A stretch of DNA of 56,754 nucleotides from Caldifarciminota bacterium (GTDB taxonomy: Bacteria > Hydrothermota > Tepidihabitantia > SM23-42), in assembly GCA_027026255.1 (NCBI GenBank), contig JALVOT010000013.1:1-56754 (forward strand), given 5' to 3'. Under the pieces are notes generated by a model, which was not told the DNA's origin, searched no databases, and saw nothing but the letters and a program-made list of their open reading frames with translations. Shown piece after piece: positions 1 through 8,700 of the stretch (positions are counted from its first letter, which is position 1; each line of letters starts with the position of its first letter). Both the position numbers and the translations under genes were made by a program.

Positions 1-181
1 TGAGTATGCTAAAGAGGTGATGCCCGAACTTAATCGAGACATTGCCTTATTTCCACCGGTAATTTTAGATAATCTCAGTAGTAGCTCTTTCTGGAAAGGT
101 GGTAAGGATGTGTGTGCACATTACATTATGAAATTTGATTTATTGTTGGTTTTTCATACCCGGCGTCAGTTTTGGGGCTAA
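1..181 (+). pseudogene. 3' end of IS481-like transposase, cut by window edge
   Basis: Reading from base 2, the frame gives EYAKEVMPELNRDIALFPPV and continues to a TAA at 179-181. The sequence closely matches the C-terminal coding end of the IS481-like copy at 4578-5647 (opposite strand) up to about base 114, where the two diverge. The last residues therefore come from flanking DNA, and the element's end lies near 112-116. The catalytic part is outside the window, so I cannot tell whether this copy is intact. Confidence 0.8.
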
Positions 182-201
182 AGAGTGAAAAAATAGAAAA
201 T

Positions 202-235
202 AGGGGGACGGGTTTTCAGGTAACACAGTCCCCCT
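202..235 (-). terminator. Rho-independent terminator of copy A gene
   Basis: On the minus strand, AGGGGGAC pairs perfectly with GTCCCCCT (8 bp). A T-rich run then lies at 186-201. It sits 11 bases after the stop codon of the copy A gene and is repeated after copy B. Confidence 0.8.
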
Positions 236-245
236 GTTGAATAAT

Positions 246-1307
246 TTATCTTACAACAATCTTACCGGATGTATTCAGGAATCGGGATGTGAATTTATAA
301 AAATAGACGCCGCTTTTTACCTTTTCACCTTTGTTGTCTTTAAGATTCCATTTTACCAGTTCCCTTTCTCGGTTTACCCTCGCCTTTATGGTTTTGACTT
401 CTCTGCCTGTGACATCGTATATGTTGATGCAGTATTCAGAACCAAGCGGCATTGTAAATTCAAACCGGGCAGAATTCATACAGGGATTGGGAAAGAGATT
501 GACCTGATTAGAAATAAGAGATTTTTTATTATTCTCTTTCTCTTTGATGGAGAGTTCAGTGATTGATATTTTGCCACCCTGCCAGATTTCTTTTGTGGAA
601 TCGGATTGGAGCACATCACTTTGAATCCAGGCGACTATTTCACATTTACTCTCATCCCAGCCGGATTGGATAGTGAATGACCGACTTATAGTTACAGAAT
701 CCCCAGAAGCGATTGTAACGGTCTGGCCATTCTGATCGGGTAGATAGTCCCTTGCCACATGGTTGTGCCAGAGATCACCATTACGTGCATGGTAATAGAT
801 GCTGTCTTCGGTTATAACGAAGATTATTCGGCCATTCAGGCTTGCAGTTGAGTCATTGCGGAATTTTGCATAGACCGTTCCTGAGCCGTCTGCTGCGTAA
901 TCACCCCACATTGTCAGGGTGACAGGAGAGGGTTGATTCATACGGTTGGTAATCTTTTGTTCCCAGGTATATGAACCGCCTGAGTGGGGGTTGCCGTCAT
1001 ACCAGAGCCAGGGTGTTGCATAGTACCAGGAACCACCGGAATAATAAGGCGGTGGGTAGTAGAACCAGCGCTGACGGGCCTCAGCACTGTAAAGTGGATA
1101 GCCACTATTAATATGCATTTCAATGGCAGCAACCCTGTGTGGATGGTTTATAACGATTTGAGCCAGCGTCCTACTGGCTGATGCGCAACCGCCTCAGCCC
1201 TCTGAGTATGCTTCTTCACAGATTACGGTTCTCTGGGCACCGTATAGTGGTGCTAAGAGACCACAGCTTATAATAAAGCTTAAGCCGATTAAAAACCATT
1301 TTTGCAT
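246..1307 (-). CDS. Secreted thioredoxin-fold protein, putative selenoprotein (UGGC), copy A
   Basis: The start is ATG at 1307, preceded by a strong AGGAGG; the internal ATG at 1118 has no ribosome site. Residues 1-24 form a signal peptide (MQKWFLIGLSFII...). Codon 38 is TGA (1194-1196), followed by Gly-Gly-Cys, so reading it as selenocysteine gives U38-G-G-C41. The motif lies in an EE-x5-CxxC-type context, as in secreted Omp28/thioredoxin-like proteins. A TPWLWYDG segment resembles the cis-Pro region of that fold. The C-terminal ~85 residues are a type IX-like sorting domain (LFPNP, IYDVTGREVK, SGVYFYK). Length would be 353 residues with U. Likely role: extracytoplasmic thiol/selenol redox chemistry. 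The alternative is a nonsense-mutated pseudogene, which the intact downstream frame and the same arrangement in copy B argue against. Confidence 0.8.
1161..1196 (-). promoter_or_regulatory. Candidate Sec UGA codon and bacterial SECIS-like hairpin (copy A)
   Basis: The UGA occupies 1196-1194 on the minus strand. After 14 nt comes AGCCAGT, a 5-nt loop AGGAC, then GCTGGCT. This gives six Watson-Crick pairs plus a closing U-G pair. A G lies in the first two loop positions, and the loop starts about 22 nt after the UGA. Both agree with the usual bacterial SECIS description. It is inferred by eye, without a folding calculation. Confidence 0.65.
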
Positions 1308-1328
1308 GGTACCTCCTATATAATTATA

Positions 1329-1356
1329 ACTATATATAAAAACAGTAAATTGTCAA
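1329..1356 (-). promoter_or_regulatory. Promoter of copy A gene
   Basis: TTGACA (1356-1351), 16 nt, TATAGT (1334-1329) on the minus strand. The leader runs to AGGAGG at 1317-1312 and ATG at 1307, so this mRNA has a normal leader. The same promoter precedes copy B. Confidence 0.75.
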
Positions 1357-1546
1357 TAGGTCGTTATTCTGTTTCTTCAGGACATCGATTATTTATATTA
1401 AGTGCAGCGCGTAATGATTGCTATTGAATATATTTAATTAATGGCTTGTAAGAGGAGCGGTCAGGAATAGGATTTTCTTTCCGACAAATATTTATTCCAG
1501 CCAGATTAACCTTAAGTTGGGGTTAAAGAGTGAAAAAATAGAAAAT

Positions 1547-1580
1547 AGGGGGACGGGTTTTCAGATAACACAGTCCCCCT
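1547..1580 (-). terminator. Rho-independent terminator of copy B gene
   Basis: Same AGGGGGAC/GTCCCCCT hairpin and T-rich tail as at 202-235, placed 11 bases after the copy B stop codon. Confidence 0.8.
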
Positions 1581-1590
1581 GTTGAATAAT

Positions 1591-2661
1591 TTATCTTACA
1601 ACAATCTTACCGGATGTATTCAGGAATCGGGATGTGAATTTATAAAAATAGACGCCGCTTTTTACCTTTTCACCTTTGTTGTCTTTAAGATTCCATTTTA
1701 CCAGTTCCCTTTCTCGGTTTACCCTCGCCTTTATGGTTTTGACTTCTCTGCCTGTGACATCGTATATGTTGATGCAGTATTCAGAACCAAGCGGCATTGT
1801 AAATTCAAACCGGGCAGAATTCATACAGGGATTGGGAAAGAGATTGACCTGATTAGAAATAAGAGATTTTTTATTATTCTCTTTCTCTTTGATGGAGAGT
1901 TCAGTGATTGATATTTTGCCACCCTGCCAGATTTCTTTTGTGGAATCGGATTGGAGCACATCACTTTGAATCCAGGCGACTATTTCACATTTACTCTCAT
2001 CCCAGCCGGATTGGATAGTGAATGACCGACTTATAGTTACAGAATCCCCAGAAGCGATTGTAACGGTCTGGCCATTCTGATCGGGTAGATAGTCCCTTGC
2101 CACATGGTTGTGCCAGAGATCACCATTACGTGCATGGTAATAGATGCTGTCTTCGGTTATAACGAAGATTATTCGGCCATTCAGGCTTGCAGTTGAGTCA
2201 TTGCGGAATTTTGCATAGACCGTTCCTGAGCCGTCTGCTGCGTAATCACCCCACATTGTCAGGGTGACAGGAGAGGGTTGATTCATCCGGTTGACAATCT
2301 TTCTTCGCCAGGTGTTTGGGTTATAGCCTCCGTCGGGGTTGCCGTCATACCAGAGCCAGGGTGTTACATAGTACCAGGAGCCATTGGAATAATAAGGCGG
2401 CGGGTAGGAGTGCCAGCGCTGACGGGCTTCAGCATTATAAAGTGGAGAGCCATTACCAGCATAAATATGCATTTCAATGGCAGCAACCCTGTGTGGATAG
2501 TCTATAGCGATTTGAGCCAGTTCTCCACTGGCTGATACGCAGGGGTTTCAATAATCTGCATATACTTCTTCACAGATTACGGTTCTCTGGGCACCGTATA
2601 GTGGTGCTAAGAGGCCACAGCTTACAATAAAGCTTAAGCCGATTAAAAACCATTTTTGCAT
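1591..2661 (-). CDS. Secreted thioredoxin-fold protein, putative selenoprotein (UNPC), copy B
   Basis: The start is ATG at 2661 behind AGGAGG. The signal peptide is nearly identical to copy A. Codon 38 is again TGA (2548-2550), here followed by Asn-Pro-Cys, giving U38-N-P-C41. The two residues between U and C differ from copy A, while the TGA and the Cys are kept. Between the TGA and the shared C-terminal part, the copies differ by substitutions and by whole-codon insertions (for example MHINSGYP against MHIYAGNGSP), as expected if this part is translated. From MNQPSPVT onward the proteins are identical, including the type IX-like sorting domain. Length would be 356 residues with U. A nonsense pseudogene cannot be excluded without expression data. 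Confidence 0.8.
2515..2550 (-). promoter_or_regulatory. Candidate Sec UGA codon and SECIS-like hairpin (copy B)
   Basis: The UGA is at 2550-2548. After 14 nt comes AGCCAGT, loop GGAGA, ACTGGCT: seven Watson-Crick pairs with G as the first loop base. The closing pair is U-A here and U-G in copy A, so pairing is kept although the loop sequence has changed. Confidence 0.65.
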
Positions 2662-2683
2662 GGTACCTCCTCTAATGATTATA

Positions 2684-2711
2684 ACTATATATAAAAACAG
2701 TAAATTGTCAA
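2684..2711 (-). promoter_or_regulatory. Promoter of copy B gene
   Basis: TTGACA (2711-2706), 16 nt, TATAGT (2689-2684) on the minus strand, the same as in copy A. Confidence 0.75.
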
Positions 2712-2728
2712 TAGGTCGTTATTTGATG

Positions 2729-2779
2729 CATCAGCACCGCATCTAATCTTAAAACCTCCCAATATTCTAAGTTAAGCAA
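2729..2779 (-). mobile_element. IS481-like fragment (5' end of transposase gene)
   Basis: About 50 bp match, with at most a mismatch or two, the sequence at 5580-5630 that encodes the transposase N-terminus (NKLLNLEYWEVLRLDAVLA). Homology stops on one side at the edge of duplication copy B, and on the other just before a poly-C stretch. Only the fragment remains. Confidence 0.8.
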
Positions 2780-2822
2780 AATACACCCCCTTACTTAACC
2801 CTTGCTTTTTCCTAAAAAAGTA

Positions 2823-3326
2823 TTATAATAAATCATCTTTACTAATCATAAATCCAAAGGCCTTCCCTGGTGTGGGAATCTGTTGGAGGGGTTTTAGCGC
2901 AAGCCGCAGCTTTTTATCAGGAAAGTTATCAAGCTCTTGTTTTGGGATACCGGCTAACACCCAGGATTGATGTTCAGTGATAAATGCCTTGAGATGGATT
3001 GAGGACCGATAGCCAGTCAGCACCCAGAGTGCCTTAAGATAAGGCAGCATCGCCTTAGTGTATTTCTTCTTACGGCCGCGCTTATGGACATAGGTTACGG
3101 CTGGATCCCCAACCAACTTCACCCCCTGAGATGTATAATAAATCTTTCCGGTCTTATTAAGCAAATTAGTAAGATATTTACGATGCAGATGAGTAACTTT
3201 CTCTAATTCATCCAACATCACTTTCTTCTCTTTGCGTGATGCCTTCTTATAGCGTCGGGCATTTAATTTAACTATTGACCTTTTAGCCTTCATCGTGTAT
3301 ACTCCTTCTGGTATTTCTATTGTCAT
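2823..3326 (-). pseudogene. Truncated ISNCY-type transposase (N-terminal part)
   Basis: The start is ATG at 3326 (MTIEIPEGVYTMKAKRSIVK). An upstream in-frame extension to 3428 is open but lies in the IS end region. The protein has a basic N-terminal region (NARRYKKASRKEKKVMLDEL) and the KRGRKKKYTKAMLPYLKALW segment typical of helix-turn-helix regions in ISNCY/integrase-core transposases. It stops at 167 residues; this family normally has more than 400, with a DDE domain that is absent here. The last residues probably come from the junction. The matching copy at 26160-26437 is shorter still. The IS end region extends to about 3405. Confidence 0.7.
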
Positions 3327-3421
3327 AGGTGCACCTATTTTTCCAAGACCTAATTTCAAGCATCTAATTTCGATTAAACCAACCCCTTTCGGTAAGATTA
3401 TTTTTGATGAAAAACGGACCA

Positions 3422-3447
3422 TTGACAACAGAAAAAAAATGTATAAT
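3422..3447 (+). promoter_or_regulatory. Probable promoter of secreted protein gene
   Basis: TTGACA at 3422-3427 and TATAAT at 3442-3447. The 14-nt spacing is short for this window (16 elsewhere), so the exact -10 box is uncertain. An AAGGAGGTGA ribosome site follows at 3461-3470. Confidence 0.5.
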
Positions 3448-3472
3448 ATATATTATTGAAAAGGAGGTGAGT

Positions 3473-4378
3473 ATGCAGTTATTATTAATTACGTTATTGC
3501 TTCAGGGTTTTAATGCCCAACCTGTAGCAATGAATTCCAATGAATTTGGCGTACTGGCTGTGAAGCAGTTGGCTAATGATAATGATAGCGCAGGAAGTTT
3601 TGCCAGTTTCTGGAAACAGGGCTGGGCAGCAGCTGAAAAGTTATGGGCTGATAGTGCTGATTATCCGATAAGGATTGATACTCTTTTAGTCGCACTTTAT
3701 CGTCATAATGCGCATTTTTCCCGGACGACACGATTTTTATTTCAGGTCTGGTCCTGTGATACTTCAGGAAAACCGACATCAATGCTTGCAAGTACTGACA
3801 CAATAACCGTCCAGATTGATACATTCCCGGCCGGACGCTGGTATCTTATCCCTTTTGATACTTTCAATATAGTTATTGATACTTCCCAATACTACTTTGA
3901 TGTGGTTGTTGCCTGGGCTGATACTAATGATAGTTTAATTTCCGTTCTTTTTGACAACCAGGATTCTATTCCCCATAATATAAACTGGTATTACTATCCA
4001 AATAATAACCGATGGTACGAACATTATGATTTCTGGCAAAGTCCGACAAGTATCGGGGTAAATATGATTCGGGCGATTGTTTCCACCAATATGGTTGGCG
4101 CCAAAGAGCATAGCGCCCGGGTAAAGTCGCCGCTTGCGATCTTCCCCAATCCAACCCGCAGCGGCGCCAAACTTTCTTATACCCTGACTCAAAAAGGTGC
4201 TGTAAATATCAGCCTCTTTGACATCTGCGGACGCCTTGTTCAAACCTTAGAGCAAGGTATCCAGAACAGTGGGAATCATACAGTAAGTATTCCTGCGGAG
4301 CTTGCTCCAGGGGTTTACTTTGTCAAACTTGCAACAGCGGGAGAATATCACCAGACAAAGTTGATTGTGCTTCATTAA
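3473..4378 (+). CDS. Secreted protein with type IX-like sorting domain
   Basis: ATG at 3473 follows AAGGAGGTGA by 2 bases; the open frame upstream (from 3404) overlaps the promoter and is not used. The 301-residue protein begins with a short signal sequence (MQLLLITLLLQGFNA). The central ~200 residues are Asp-, Thr- and aromatic-rich beta-type sequence that I do not recognise. They contain phrases such as FRTRFLFQVWSCDTSGKP-like strands seen in jelly-roll-type extracellular proteins. The last ~80 residues form a type IX-like sorting domain (LAIFPNPTRSGAKLSY, LFDICGRLVQ, APGVYFVKL). Likely exported and cell-surface; function unknown. It is a single-gene unit between a promoter and a terminator. 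Confidence 0.8.
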   Translation: MQLLLITLLLQGFNAQPVAMNSNEFGVLAVKQLANDNDSAGSFASFWKQGWAAAEKLWADSADYPIRIDTLLVALYRHNAHFSRTTRFLFQVWSCDTSGKPTSMLASTDTITVQIDTFPAGRWYLIPFDTFNIVIDTSQYYFDVVVAWADTNDSLISVLFDNQDSIPHNINWYYYPNNNRWYEHYDFWQSPTSIGVNMIRAIVSTNMVGAKEHSARVKSPLAIFPNPTRSGAKLSYTLTQKGAVNISLFDICGRLVQTLEQGIQNSGNHTVSIPAELAPGVYFVKLATAGEYHQTKLIVLH

Positions 4379-4401
4379 GTCTTTAAATAAAAGGGATAAA
4401 T

Positions 4402-4436
4402 ATTTGGGGTTGTATTTTATAAATATGACCCCAAAT
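4402..4436 (+). terminator. Rho-independent terminator
   Basis: ATTTGGGGT (4402-4410) pairs perfectly with ACCCCAAAT (4428-4436), followed by TTATTTTT. It lies 24 bases after the stop codon of the preceding gene. Confidence 0.7.
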
Positions 4437-4577
4437 TTATTTTTCGGATAAACAAAATAACCGAATAGCGGACAGCAGCCCGCCAATAAACCAATACAGA
4501 AAAAACCGACAACAGTTCCGCAGACAGCTCTGAGGAGTGAATTTTTTTCTCATCTGCCGATTGATTTTCAGCTTGAC

Positions 4578-5647
4578 TCATCCGAGCTGAAATTGTAATA
4601 CGCACACATCCTTACCACCTTTCCAGAAAGAGCTACTACTGAGATTATCTAAAATTACCGGTGGAAATAAGGCGATGTCTCGATTAAGCTCAGGCATAAC
4701 CTCTTTAGCATATTCAATCGGCGTCTTGTTGTCAAGGTTATCACCACTGTGTCTGCGCCTGGTATTGTAGTATCTAAGCCAACTATAAGCTATTAAAAAT
4801 AGCGAATTTGTATCTTCAATCTCAGCACCATAAGGAATATACAATTCCTCATCATCAGTCCGGTGACTACGCTCCACATAACCATTCTGCTCCTTACGAC
4901 CCTTGTAAATCCGGGTAATCTCACTATCAAATAAACCTAAACGCTGATTCATCCAGGCAATCTTCTTACCCTCATCACCCCCAAACTCATCACCCCAGTC
5001 AGTCTGAATAATAATCCGCTGCTTAACCCCAAAAGCACGCAGCCAAAATACCACTAATAACAAAAATGCCCAACCATTACTAAAACTCTTCTGCTGACCA
5101 TAAGCAAGAAACCGCAACCGCGTCCGCACATCAATCGCCGTAAACTGATATAACGGCACACCCCGCTGCATCAATTCCTTGAAAGGCGCAAAATCAAGAG
5201 GATTATAGTAACGACGCCCCGTCTTACGAATCGTGAGCTTCTTACGAGGCTTATATAAACATTATTGCGCTTCAAAATCTTCTGGACCGTGCCATAAGAA
5301 AGCTTAACCCGATACTTCTGCCACAATGCCCGGGCAATACGCCGCGCCCCATAGTTGGTCTTCTCACGCAACATAAGCACTAACCTCTCAACCTCATCCG
5401 AGGTCTTACGAGGCATCCGATGCGGTCGCCGAGAACGCTCTCTTAACCCCGCCTCACCCTCAGCAAAGAAACGCCGCAACCATTTCCGCACCGTAGGACG
5501 CGAAATTCCACAAAGGCGCGCAGTTTTAGAAATCTTACGCTCCCCAGCATGAAAATAACAATCAATAACACGCTTATGCGCCAGCACCGCATCTAATCTT
5601 AAAACCTCCCAATATTCTAAGTTAAGCAATTTGTTAATTTTTTGCAA
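4578..5647 (-). pseudogene. IS481-like transposase, frameshifted
   Basis: The N-terminal part (5171-5647, TTG start) has a helix-turn-helix region (ISKTARLCGISRPTVRKWLRR). The C-terminal part (4578-5174) has the integrase core with three acidic residues: Asp in AIDVRTR, Asp in TDWGDEFGG and Glu in NGYVERSHR. The two frames separate at about 5255-5265, where one base seems to be missing: adding an A in the run before AAGCCTCG restores KPRKKLTIRKTGRRYYNPL and one continuous protein. IS481 transposases are normally a single ORF, and there is no classic slippery run here. I read it as a mutation rather than programmed frameshifting. Related pieces lie at 1-181, 2729-2779 and 51613-51843. Confidence 0.8.
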
Positions 5648-5650
5648 CGA
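4596..5650 (-). mobile_element. IS481-like insertion element
   Basis: Homology to the other copies marks one end near 4596-4600 (shared TAAGGATGTGTG on the reverse strand). The transposase start near 5647 marks the other side. I could not define clear terminal inverted repeats or a target duplication by eye, so the right boundary is approximate and may reach about 5660. Confidence 0.6.
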
Positions 5651-5654
5651 GAGA

Positions 5655-5682
5655 TTGACAATTCAAAATTTTCGTATATAAT
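5655..5682 (+). promoter_or_regulatory. Promoter of tRNA-Met and downstream gene
   Basis: TTGACA (5655-5660), 16 nt, TATAAT (5677-5682). The predicted start is 2-3 bases upstream of the mature tRNA 5' end. Confidence 0.8.
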
Positions 5683-5691
5683 TCACATTGA

Positions 5692-5764
5692 GGCGGCGTA
5701 GCTCAGCTGGCAGAGCAGGAGAATCATAATCTCTGTGTCGGGGGTTCGAATCCCTTCGCCGCTA
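5692..5764 (+). tRNA. tRNA-Met (CAT), elongator type
   Basis: A full cloverleaf can be drawn. The acceptor arm is GGCGGCG/CGCCGCT, the D arm GCTC/GAGC, and the anticodon stem GGAGA/TCTCT with loop ATCATAA. The T loop is TTCGAAT and the discriminator base is A. CCA is not encoded. The paired acceptor end and the lack of a GGG/CCC anticodon stem exclude an initiator. A lysidine-modified tRNA-Ile with CAT cannot be fully excluded. Confidence 0.9.
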
Positions 5765-5772
5765 TTGATATT

Positions 5773-8700
5773 ATGAACTTAATTGAGGAATATCTGGCCG
5801 GGATAGAGGAGCTGGACAAGAGTGTTGATAAGGTAGCACACATCCTGGATAATAATAATGAAGAACTGGATTTTCTGACTGAAAAACTGGGTATACTCTT
5901 CAGCCTATTCAACCGCGGTGATGAGTTGGGTTCAATTATTCGAAGCACCTCGGTACATCTATCCCGGGTGATTAATAATAAGAAATCAGATTTCTTACTG
6001 AGGGAGAATTTTCTCAAGATAACGAGCAAGCGCTTGAAAGAATTGAGTCAGTCCTTAAGGGAACTTATCGATTTATTAAATAAAATGCGTGGAAATGCAG
6101 GGCACTTTTTGAATTCAGCCCAGACCCTTATATACCTGGCAAAAAATACCGAAATAAAGGCATATCGATCACGGCACGAAGGAAAAGGGCTGGCAATTAT
6201 CGCCCGACAGGTTTATTCCTTAGCCTGTAATGCCCGAATTCCTCTTCAGAAATTCGGTAAACTGCTTGACGGTCTTTCTGATTTGACTGCACCTTATCTT
6301 GCTGAGATGACAAGGGTAATGGGGATTTCACAAAATTCGGCAGAACTTCTGTCGCGTTCCATAGCATCCTTGAAGATGATTGATGGGTCGATTACTGCCC
6401 TGCGTAAGATTATTGTCAGAATTGAAGATGATAAAGAAGTATTCAGACATCTTAAAGAGAGTGTTCAGGCCGGACTTGAACTTTTGAAAAATCAGCTTTT
6501 TTATTCAAGAAATGCGATGGATGATCTTTCTATCCGTTCTTCCCAGATGAGTTCCTCGGCTCATAATCTAAAAACACTTTATGAATTACTTACTGAACCC
6601 GGCCATAATTCAAACTTCTATGTTATCAATCAATTTAAGTATCTTTTTGATGAGAATAGGCGCATTGCGGAAAAATTATCAGTGGAGAGAAAGGCACCGG
6701 TCTTTCCTGAAGAACTTGTGAGGAGTATAACCGATATTGATAAACGATTAAGTAAGTTGCACGACTCCATTCAGAGTCTGGATGAATTTGAAAGGTCACT
6801 GGGCAGCGGTATGGAACAGATTATTGATTATGAGAATCAGATTCAGTCATTTTTCCAGAAGATGGAAACGACCGCAAAAAATTTGGATAAACTATTCAAC
6901 AGATTAACTAAGGAATTCGATGAGGTTGATAAATTTACCAGGGAGATTGGTAAGGTTTTGGGAAAATTGAAGAGCCTTACTATGTTTGCAAAGATTGAGC
7001 AGGGGAGAAGTCGTGATTATCATAATATTATAATGCCCGTGGTTCAGGAATTTGTTCACATCACTCAGGATACTGAGAATGTATTGGCACAGATTGAAGA
7101 ATTAATTTATCAGTGTAAAGTTTTAATTCAGTCGACAAAGACCGAGATTATTTTTTCAGAATTGCCGTCGACAGCGGATATTCCAGAATATTCAAAAATA
7201 AAGATATTTGTTGATGAAATAATTAGAGTATTTAAAGAGCAGCTCAATTATATCCGCTCAATTACTGATTGGACAAGGGATTTTGATGAAAAGAATCGTA
7301 AGCTGATAAGACAGTGGAGGGAATATAAATTTACGGTTAAATCGCTTGTTGATATGACGGTGCGGTTGAGTGATATTCCAGAGTTGCATTATCCGGCGCC
7401 AGCGGCGATAATCAGAAAAAGGCGGGTATTGAGGATAAATATTGTTGATGACCCCATTACCCTGAAACCGGATTTAAGGACCGATTCAAATTCCCATAAG
7501 GTGATATGTAATTTTTCTACCGGGCTTTTTCAATTTGGCGAGGGGGTGGAGCTTAATTTTGGCATATGTGATGATTATGAAATATCTGAAGACGGTAAGG
7601 AATATATATTAAAAATAAGGGAAGGGGTAAAATATCATAATGGAGAAAAGTTAAAAATTGAACATATAAAAGATGCATTTATAAAAGCATTATCTGGTCC
7701 TGATTTTGGTTTCTTTAATATGATTCAGGGGGCGCATAAGTTTTCCCGGGATAAGAAACAAGGGGTAAGCGGAGTTGAGATTATTGATAATCATACCCTG
7801 AGAATCAAATTAGAATATCCATTCCTGCCAATTCTATCAAATCTTGCAACAAATATTGTTGATCCCTATATAGACGATGAACTTCCAGCGGGGGTTGGTC
7901 CTTTCCGGCTTGTCGCCTGGGATAAGGGGAGGAGGATTGTCCTTGAGGCATTTGATGAGTATTTTGAAGGTAGACCATCAGTGGATGAACTCCATTTTCT
8001 AATCGTTAATGAAAACGAGGCGCATGAGCTTTTTTTACAGGGTAAACTCGATATCTATCAACCATCTTTGGCGATGTTTTCCCGGATGAATTTAGAATTA
8101 AAACGGCTGCGTCAGTCAGTAGCTGAACTTTCTACAAATTATATATGTATTAATTGTCAGAAAAAACCTTTTGATGATAAACTTGTTAGAAAGGCGATTG
8201 CGTATGCTGTGGATCAGGAATATCTGGTGAAGAACTTTATGCCCGAGGGTGCGATTCCAGCTCGTGGTGTGTTTCCACCCTCGATGAGGGTATTTAATCG
8301 CCGATTAACCGGATATAATTATGACCCAGCAAAGGCAAGAGAATTATTAAGGGAGGCTGGATATAAGAATGGACTGTCTGATTCATATCCTTTTGATATC
8401 GTGAATGCTGAACCGGTAATAGAGTGTTGTGAATACATAAAAGATTGTCTTGAGAAGATCGGTATAAAAATTGAGTTGAACCCGTTACCTTCCGACATAA
8501 TGCTGGAAAAGACTTTTACCAATCGGTCAATATTGTCGCTGCGGGGCTGGTTAAGTGATAACGGAGACCCGGACAATTTTCTCTTTCCACTATTTCACAC
8601 CCAGGCATTTGGGCGTACCGGTAATACATTTTTCTTCTCCAATCCCGAAATTGATAAGAAGATTGAGCAGGCACGGCGCATCAGAAATTTAAATGGAAGG

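Larger units (their letters stand above)
170..1368 (-). repeat. Tandem duplication, copy A (promoter to terminator)
   Basis: This roughly 1.2 kb unit matches 1515-2723 in the same orientation. It carries a complete transcription unit: promoter, Shine-Dalgarno site, gene and terminator. Bases 185-941 are almost identical to 1530-2286. The 5' part of the gene is clearly diverged, with in-frame insertions and deletions. Confidence 0.9.
1515..2723 (-). repeat. Tandem duplication, copy B
   Basis: Direct repeat of 170-1368. The upstream end stops within a few bases of an IS481-like fragment at 2729-2779. About 145 bp of unrelated sequence (1369-1514) separates the two copies, and I see no gene in it. 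Confidence 0.9.

Noticed and set aside
246-1118. Independent gene starting at the internal ATG 1118 (and 2472 in copy B)
   Set aside because: No ribosome site precedes these ATGs. The in-frame signal peptide and strong site lie 63 codons upstream, and starting here would cut off the CxxC-like part of the thioredoxin fold.
1194-1196. Reading TGA as Trp or Gly through a changed genetic code
   Set aside because: TGA ends many intact genes here, for example at 15951-15953, 25715-25717 and 11922-11924, so it is a normal stop in this genome.
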